Made by a program: the position numbers and the translations under genes | Shown: positions 35,125 to 39,732 of the stretch, piece after piece | Position numbering within the stretch: position 1 is the stretch's first letter | How the letters are laid out: each line of letters opens with the position of its first letter | Origin: a virus | DNA length: 39,732 nt | Reading direction: 5' to 3' (one strand) | Virus record (IMG/VR): IMGVR_UViG_3300032820_000032 | Location: 1 to 39,732 of that record | The notes under the pieces: model-generated | Told to the model about the DNA's origin: nothing | The model's input: the letters and a program-made list of their open reading frames with translations, nothing else | Databases searched by the model: none

Positions 35125-38100
35125 TCAGTGCCGATCTAGCCACTCCCTGGCCTTGTCCCGGTCGCTTCGCCACTTCCGCAGTCGGTCGTAGTATTCCTCC
35201 GTGCCTGTTTTCGGACGTTTCCTCCGCATTATCTTGCGCATTCTATCGCGGATGTCCCCCTCATATTTCTCCAAGTTACCGGCGTCATCTGCCAGCTGCT
35301 GCTTCTTCCGCTCGTATGTACCTGTGTCGCCATCGGCCTCTGCCTGCTTCATTTCGCGAGTGATCGGTAGATACGACTGACCGTACCAGTGTCGGTGGAG
35401 CAGCAGCTTATCCTTCTTGTGGTCGGAGAGATCGCTCTGAATCTGCTGTAGCCGATACATAGTCGTCGTGCGCTCGCGGGCCGACTTGGGCAGATCCGAC
35501 CTAAATCGCGCATCATCTCTCTCGTTTTCACGCAGTCTGCCCCACTCGGCCTCTGTGATCCCACGATCACTGACTCGGATTAGCCGATTAAAGCCCGGCA
35601 TGGAACGGATGGTCGTCTGGGTGTACGTCTCATCTTCTCCGCTGAACGTCTCGCCCAGGAGAGGACCCGTGATCGGATGAACAAACGTATCTATTGCGCC
35701 AAATTTGCTGAGGCTCCACGACACCATGGGGCGCGTGGAAATCCACCCTTCCGATTTGAAGTCGTTAGGAGGTACGATTTTCGTGCCGTAAAATGGATCG
35801 TCGGGGTTGTGCCCACTAGCATACGCTGTCCATTTAATCGTAAGCTCAATCGGCGGACTAAGGCTCGGGAGAATCGCCCCCGTCACATCCCCAAACAAAT
35901 CATGCGCGGCAGATTGCGCTGTGCCATGCTCCGTGTTACCGCCCATCGCCTCAGCTGCCACATCCATCATGGACCCGAAAACGTTGGAGATCAATTTGCC
36001 CGACTCGTCGCGAGGGATGCTGATGAAGACCATCGGATGCTCGGCTTGATCATCCTCATCCTCTGGATCTAGGAAGCCCGCAGACTCACCAGCCGCCTGT
36101 ACCAGCCATCCCACAGGAATGATCGTGTAGTTCGTTAGAAAGACATCAGGGATGTGCCTGAAGGCTAGGTACGCGGCGGAACCGAATGCTCCATATTTAG
36201 CGGACTTGGATAAGGCTGTTGGCATAATGTTCCAGAGAAATGTTCGCCACCACCAGCTGAATGCTGTGTCGCGGCCAAACGCTAGACTGGAGTCAGCTTT
36301 CAAGCCGTTGAACGCGACCTTCGAGTACATAAACGTGCCGTTGGTTAAAGCCGTGGCAAGACCTCGCGCTTTGTAATCGGGCGTACCGGCGTGTTTGCGT
36401 ACCAGATAGGCCCGCCTCTGGACTGGTACGCCACGCTCCTCCAACAGCTTCCAAGCAGCCACTTTGGCTGTAGTTTCTTGGGCCACGCCTAAGCCCTCGA
36501 CCGCGTTAAAGAAATCACCGATGAGATTGATTGCCCTCCCAGTTTCCAGCGGCCAATTTTGTATTCGCTTCTCACGCTTCCCTTTTTTTTCCTCGGCGCG
36601 AAGCCCCGCATTTTCCAGCATTTGCTCTAGGGGGCCACGCATCCTCAACGACGATTTTTTTTCTGACCCGAACCTCCCACGGCTCAAATCACGCACGCTA
36701 ATTTGCTCATCCAGCTGGTGGTCGATCGTCACCCACGGTACGTCGAGCGCCTTCGCGTCCATCATCTCGTCCACGAGCGGGATGTCGATACGAGCAGCTC
36801 CTTTAGAAATACGAAACTGAGAGTTCCCTCTCGCTATACCAACAGGAAGTCCCTTGGCATACTGTTTTATCACATCCTTAAGCGTGATCTTCTGTTTTGT
36901 GGCGCGTTTTTTGGCTTCTGACCGGGACATACCGTCAGCCATCAGTTCGCGTATTTTTTCTTTATTCAGCATGGCGCCCAGCGTCCCCAGATTCACGGCC
37001 GTGCGCTTAAAATCGCGGAACGGGTTTGCCGCAATGAAACCGGGATTGTATTGGACCAAGACAGGATGGAACGCACGATATGTACCCGACTGCAAAACAC
37101 TCGCTATAGGCGCAAGCCCACCGATGTCATGCTGCTGGAACATCGTGACGACATGATCTTCAACCTCATACGCGGCGTAGTGGCCATCTTCCAAGACCAT
37201 CAACCATTTGAAACCTTTTTTAAGAGTCTCGGATGGCTTACTTTGCCGGTAAGGCACTTTCGCTTTCCTAATAGACCTCTCATCGAAATGCTCCAGAAAG
37301 AATTGGACTACGGATCTCTTCGCTTTATTTAGTTCGATCAGCCGGTTGAGGCTAAGCATTTTCATGATGGTGTAATCAAACGGGTTAGCGATATCCTCGA
37401 ACGTTCCGATTTGTTTGCGAATCTCTGGCCCCACGTAGTCACTGACGTACTTGGTTACGCCAAAAGCCGCATAGAAATCCTTATTCGGGACAATTTCATC
37501 CTTGTACATTTGCCTGTTATACACGCCCGCTTCAACAGCACGAGTCACAATTTCGAACACGATGTCGTGAAAACGTTCGCCGAATTGTTGCACCAACGCA
37601 TAGTTACTCTCACCTAGTCGCGCAGCTGTAAATTTCAATTGTTCTCGGGCTGCAGGCGCATCATAACCTTGTGGATTGATCTTGTCATCGCGATCGCCAT
37701 TCGCTATTCGCTCCAAGTACAGGTACTCACCAAAGTCATTTCGACTGATACCTGCAGCCAGTAAGGGGGTGAAAATGTTCCTGTCGATGTCTCTGAGCAT
37801 TTTGTGATTGGTGCTATCAATCGTAAATAGTTCGTCAAGTATGTACATGCAAGTTTCTGCCGCTTCCATGGCGCGTTTTGTAATCTGTCCTGCTTTGCCT
37901 TTTTTGATAACTTTTTTTATCTCTTTTAAAGTCAGCGCAAACTTGTTGGCTATCCACCTGTCAGCTTGAATTATGAAATGCTCTAACTGCTGTCGAATCG
38001 TTTCCCAGATAGAATTGTCCGCTGCGACTCGCGATGTCGCAGAGGCCATAATTTTCTGGTCGGTCTTTCCAAACATTTTGAGAGTGGCTTCCGTGCGCTT

Positions 38101-39732
38101 ACGTCCCAGTTCTGTATCGCTCGACATAAGCTCTTGAATCGCTAAGTAATTGTCCAGCACCTCCGTCTTGCGATCTATATAATTCACCAAGCCTTCCCAG
38201 AACTTCGGGGCGCGTGCTTTCAATTCTCCAGGGGTATTCAAAAACACACTTATCGCCTCGGCATAAAGCTCTTTGGAACTTTCTCGGTACTCTTTATGCT
38301 TAGCCGATGCCTCCTCATAATCACCGCTCCACCACTTGGTCAAGCTGATCAGCTCCTGACGTATCTCATCCGCTGACAAAAGACCGCGTGATTCCACTTC
38401 GGCATCTATTAGTGCTTTGGTAATGGCCTTTCTAGCTGCGTTTCTTTCTTCCTTGTCCTTGATGCCCATTTCGTTCACTTGGCGCTCTGCCTCTTTCCTC
38501 AAAGCTTTGCGATCGTTTGGAGTCATCGGATCGGCACCACCTGGATGCGCTGCTATCGTATGTGGCATGTGCTTTCGCAAAGAAGCAATGCGACTGAGAA
38601 TGTTCCCGCGAGAAAGTGTGTGTGGTAAATCCGGCAAGTAGTCTATCAGGTGCCCTATCTCATGGGCCAAAACACGAGCTAACGCGTCAGCATTTTTGCC
38701 CAGTGACGGGTTTATCAAAATACGTATATTATTGCGGATAAAGTCTACATTCTCGGGATCGCCTGGAAGTTTTGGGTAACGAAACATGCCCAAAGTACCT
38801 CTGAATTTACGGTACACCTCGGGCGGTCTTCCTAACAATGCTTTGGCTAGGTCATACAGCTCAGGCGATGCCATGCCTTTCAGCATATGGAAAAATCCTC
38901 CCTCTGGCTCTGCCTCTGTCCTGGGGATGGGTTTCTGGATCGCATCCCGTGATGCTTTTTCCGTCCCGTACGATTCGGCACTGCTCGTTTCACCGCCGAA
39001 CGTAGCGTCTTCTACCTCTGTCACTTCCAGGGCAGACATTACAGCCTGTAGGGGCGTATTGTCGGAGCCAAACCCAGGCAACATATCGCTACCTATGTCT
39101 TTTTTGAGTTTCTTTAATTTTCTACGAAACACCGCCGGTCTGGGTGCATTTTGGAATAAAAAGTCGAGCATCATCCAACCCTCTGCAGTCATCTGGTCGG
39201 ATGATCTATCCTCCACGAAGCCGAATGTACCCTGTTCGACACTCTCGCGCGCATTTGCTAAGGATGTAACGTCAGGATGCGTCGATAAAAAAGTAACTGC
39301 TTCGATCAATGGATCTATGATGTTGCTATGTTCACGCAGCGATATAATCTGTGGGATGCCTGCTTCCAACGCGTTTCTCAATTGTGGCCGCTGTAAACCA
39401 ATGGCCTCGACCACCTCAACATCAAAAACTTGGAGCAGAAGCATGTTCTGCAGAAATTCTTTTCCAGCGTCAGTAAGTGTATTCGTCTCCTCGCGAAAGT
39501 ATCGCGTCAATTGTCTTGGAAAATCGAGACTCATCTGCGCGCGAATCTGATTGCGGAACTTCTTCGCCGCCGCCGTCTGGGAAGTAACCGCCACGCTGAA
39601 CGTATTTTCTTCACTCAGCTCCAGTTCTTCCAATAATTTCTTGTCGATCAGCTTAGTCAGCGACGCCGCAGTGCGCACAGGGCTCTGCTCTTGTACACCA
39701 GTGACATTTCCCGCCGCCGCGAATGATTTAGC
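35125..39732 (-). CDS. Large polyvalent protein with HEIGH metalloprotease motif, 5' end outside window
   Basis: The frame is open through the right edge; the GTG at 39678 is not a needed start, so at least 1535 residues are coded here. Residue numbers below count from that GTG. Near residues 336-347 RVLAHEIGHLID is a zinc metalloprotease motif (HExxH). Long helical blocks follow (FREETNTLTDAGKEFLQNML earlier, then ERIANGDRDDKINPQGYDAP). A late region of the LPD38 type is visible (LATALTNGTFMYSKVAF, WWWRTFLWNIMPTALSKS, FLTNYTIIPVGWLVQA), then a basic coiled-coil end (MRRKRPKTGTEEYYDRLRKW). Such giant proteins of phages and mobile elements are thought to enter the host with the DNA. Domain edges are approximate. 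Confidence 0.75.
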   Translation of the reverse strand, partial: AKSFAAAGNVTGVQEQSPVRTAASLTKLIDKKLLEELELSEENTFSVAVTSQTAAAKKFRNQIRAQMSLDFPRQLTRYFREETNTLTDAGKEFLQNMLLLQVFDVEVVEAIGLQRPQLRNALEAGIPQIISLREHSNIIDPLIEAVTFLSTHPDVTSLANARESVEQGTFGFVEDRSSDQMTAEGWMMLDFLFQNAPRPAVFRRKLKKLKKDIGSDMLPGFGSDNTPLQAVMSALEVTEVEDATFGGETSSAESYGTEKASRDAIQKPIPRTEAEPEGGFFHMLKGMASPELYDLAKALLGRPPEVYRKFRGTLGMFRYPKLPGDPENVDFIRNNIRILINPSLGKNADALARVLAHEIGHLIDYLPDLPHTLSRGNILSRIASLRKHMPHTIAAHPGGADPMTPNDRKALRKEAERQVNEMGIKDKEERNAARKAITKALIDAEVESRGLLSADEIRQELISLTKWWSGDYEEASAKHKEYRESSKELYAEAISVFLNTPGELKARAPKFWEGLVNYIDRKTEVLDNYLAIQELMSSDTELGRKRTEATLKMFGKTDQKIMASATSRVAADNSIWETIRQQLEHFIIQADRWIANKFALTLKEIKKVIKKGKAGQITKRAMEAAETCMYILDELFTIDSTNHKMLRDIDRNIFTPLLAAGISRNDFGEYLYLERIANGDRDDKINPQGYDAPAAREQLKFTAARLGESNYALVQQFGERFHDIVFEIVTRAVEAGVYNRQMYKDEIVPNKDFYAAFGVTKYVSDYVGPEIRKQIGTFEDIANPFDYTIMKMLSLNRLIELNKAKRSVVQFFLEHFDERSIRKAKVPYRQSKPSETLKKGFKWLMVLEDGHYAAYEVEDHVVTMFQQHDIGGLAPIASVLQSGTYRAFHPVLVQYNPGFIAANPFRDFKRTAVNLGTLGAMLNKEKIRELMADGMSRSEAKKRATKQKITLKDVIKQYAKGLPVGIARGNSQFRISKGAARIDIPLVDEMMDAKALDVPWVTIDHQLDEQISVRDLSRGRFGSEKKSSLRMRGPLEQMLENAGLRAEEKKGKREKRIQNWPLETGRAINLIGDFFNAVEGLGVAQETTAKVAAWKLLEERGVPVQRRAYLVRKHAGTPDYKARGLATALTNGTFMYSKVAFNGLKADSSLAFGRDTAFSWWWRTFLWNIMPTALSKSAKYGAFGSAAYLAFRHIPDVFLTNYTIIPVGWLVQAAGESAGFLDPEDEDDQAEHPMVFISIPRDESGKLISNVFGSMMDVAAEAMGGNTEHGTAQSAAHDLFGDVTGAILPSLSPPIELTIKWTAYASGHNPDDPFYGTKIVPPNDFKSEGWISTRPMVSWSLSKFGAIDTFVHPITGPLLGETFSGEDETYTQTTIRSMPGFNRLIRVSDRGITEAEWGRLRENERDDARFRSDLPKSARERTTTMYRLQQIQSDLSDHKKDKLLLHRHWYGQSYLPITREMKQAEADGDTGTYERKKQQLADDAGNLEKYEGDIRDRMRKIMRRKRPKTGTEEYYDRLRKWRSDRDKAREWLDRH

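Noticed and set aside
38786-39550. 254-aa plus-strand open frame near the right edge
   Set aside because: It is fully antisense to the polyvalent protein and Ser-rich as expected for a shadow.

Overview
The window is part of the genome of a tailed bacteriophage or prophage, most likely infecting a planctomycete. A terminase, a large portal, a scaffold-like protein, a major capsid protein and a head-tail adaptor lie on one strand. A RecE/RecT pair, a DnaB helicase and a replication initiator form a separate module. The host guess rests on indirect signs: an exported cytochrome c domain of the planctomycete PSCyt1 style, a Gly/Phe/Gln-rich secreted protein, and small helix-turn-helix proteins of a type common in that phylum. 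No rRNA, tRNA or CRISPR array is convincing.

Layout. (1) 1-10.6 kb, minus strand: virion morphogenesis. Transcription runs leftward through a 155-aa protein, terminase, a small protein, portal, a 99-aa protein, scaffold, capsid protein, a concanavalin-like protein, a 158-aa protein, the adaptor, a 174-aa protein and a LamG-like protein cut by the window edge. Strong terminators follow the terminase/small-gene unit, the capsid gene and the concanavalin-like gene. (2) 10.6-15.3 kb, mainly minus strand: small accessory genes. These include a RuvC-like resolvase with a zinc-binding insert, a LexA-type DNA-binding domain, an RMF-like protein and a stand-alone PD-(D/E)XK nuclease, with one isolated plus-strand gene. 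(3) 15.3-17.6 kb: a mostly non-coding control region. It holds nested inverted repeats, direct repeats, a 10-bp tandem repeat, two convergent HTH genes that overlap, and a very GC-rich stretch. (4) 17.6-22.5 kb, plus strand: a run of small unknown genes plus a DUF932 protein. Several are preceded by the same CACCACCAC...AAAGGACCAC leader. (5) 22.4-24.2 kb: a switch-like region. A divergent promoter pair is built on one inverted repeat between a repressor-like set (zinc ribbon, RHH) and a serine recombinase with an unusual domain order.

(6) 24.1-30.2 kb, minus strand: a two-TM holin candidate, a matrixin metalloprotease, a CAP-like secreted protein, two exported c-type cytochromes (CIRCH and CLKCH), a secreted Gly/Phe/Gln-rich repeat protein, a receiver-like protein and a membrane coiled-coil protein. 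The cytochrome part has no obvious place in known phage biology and is the strongest candidate here for an undescribed system. (7) 30.2-35.1 kb, minus strand: replication and recombination. The genes are DnaB, an initiator carrying two iteron-like clusters inside its own coding sequence, RecT, a PD-(D/E)XK exonuclease and an HTH protein. (8) 35.1 kb to the window end: one very large polyvalent protein with an HEIGH metalloprotease motif, open at the right edge.

All functional statements rest on motif and domain recognition by eye; no searches were run. Starts were chosen from visible Shine-Dalgarno (SD) sequences, stop/start overlaps and signal peptides. Several starts remain ambiguous and are noted entry by entry.
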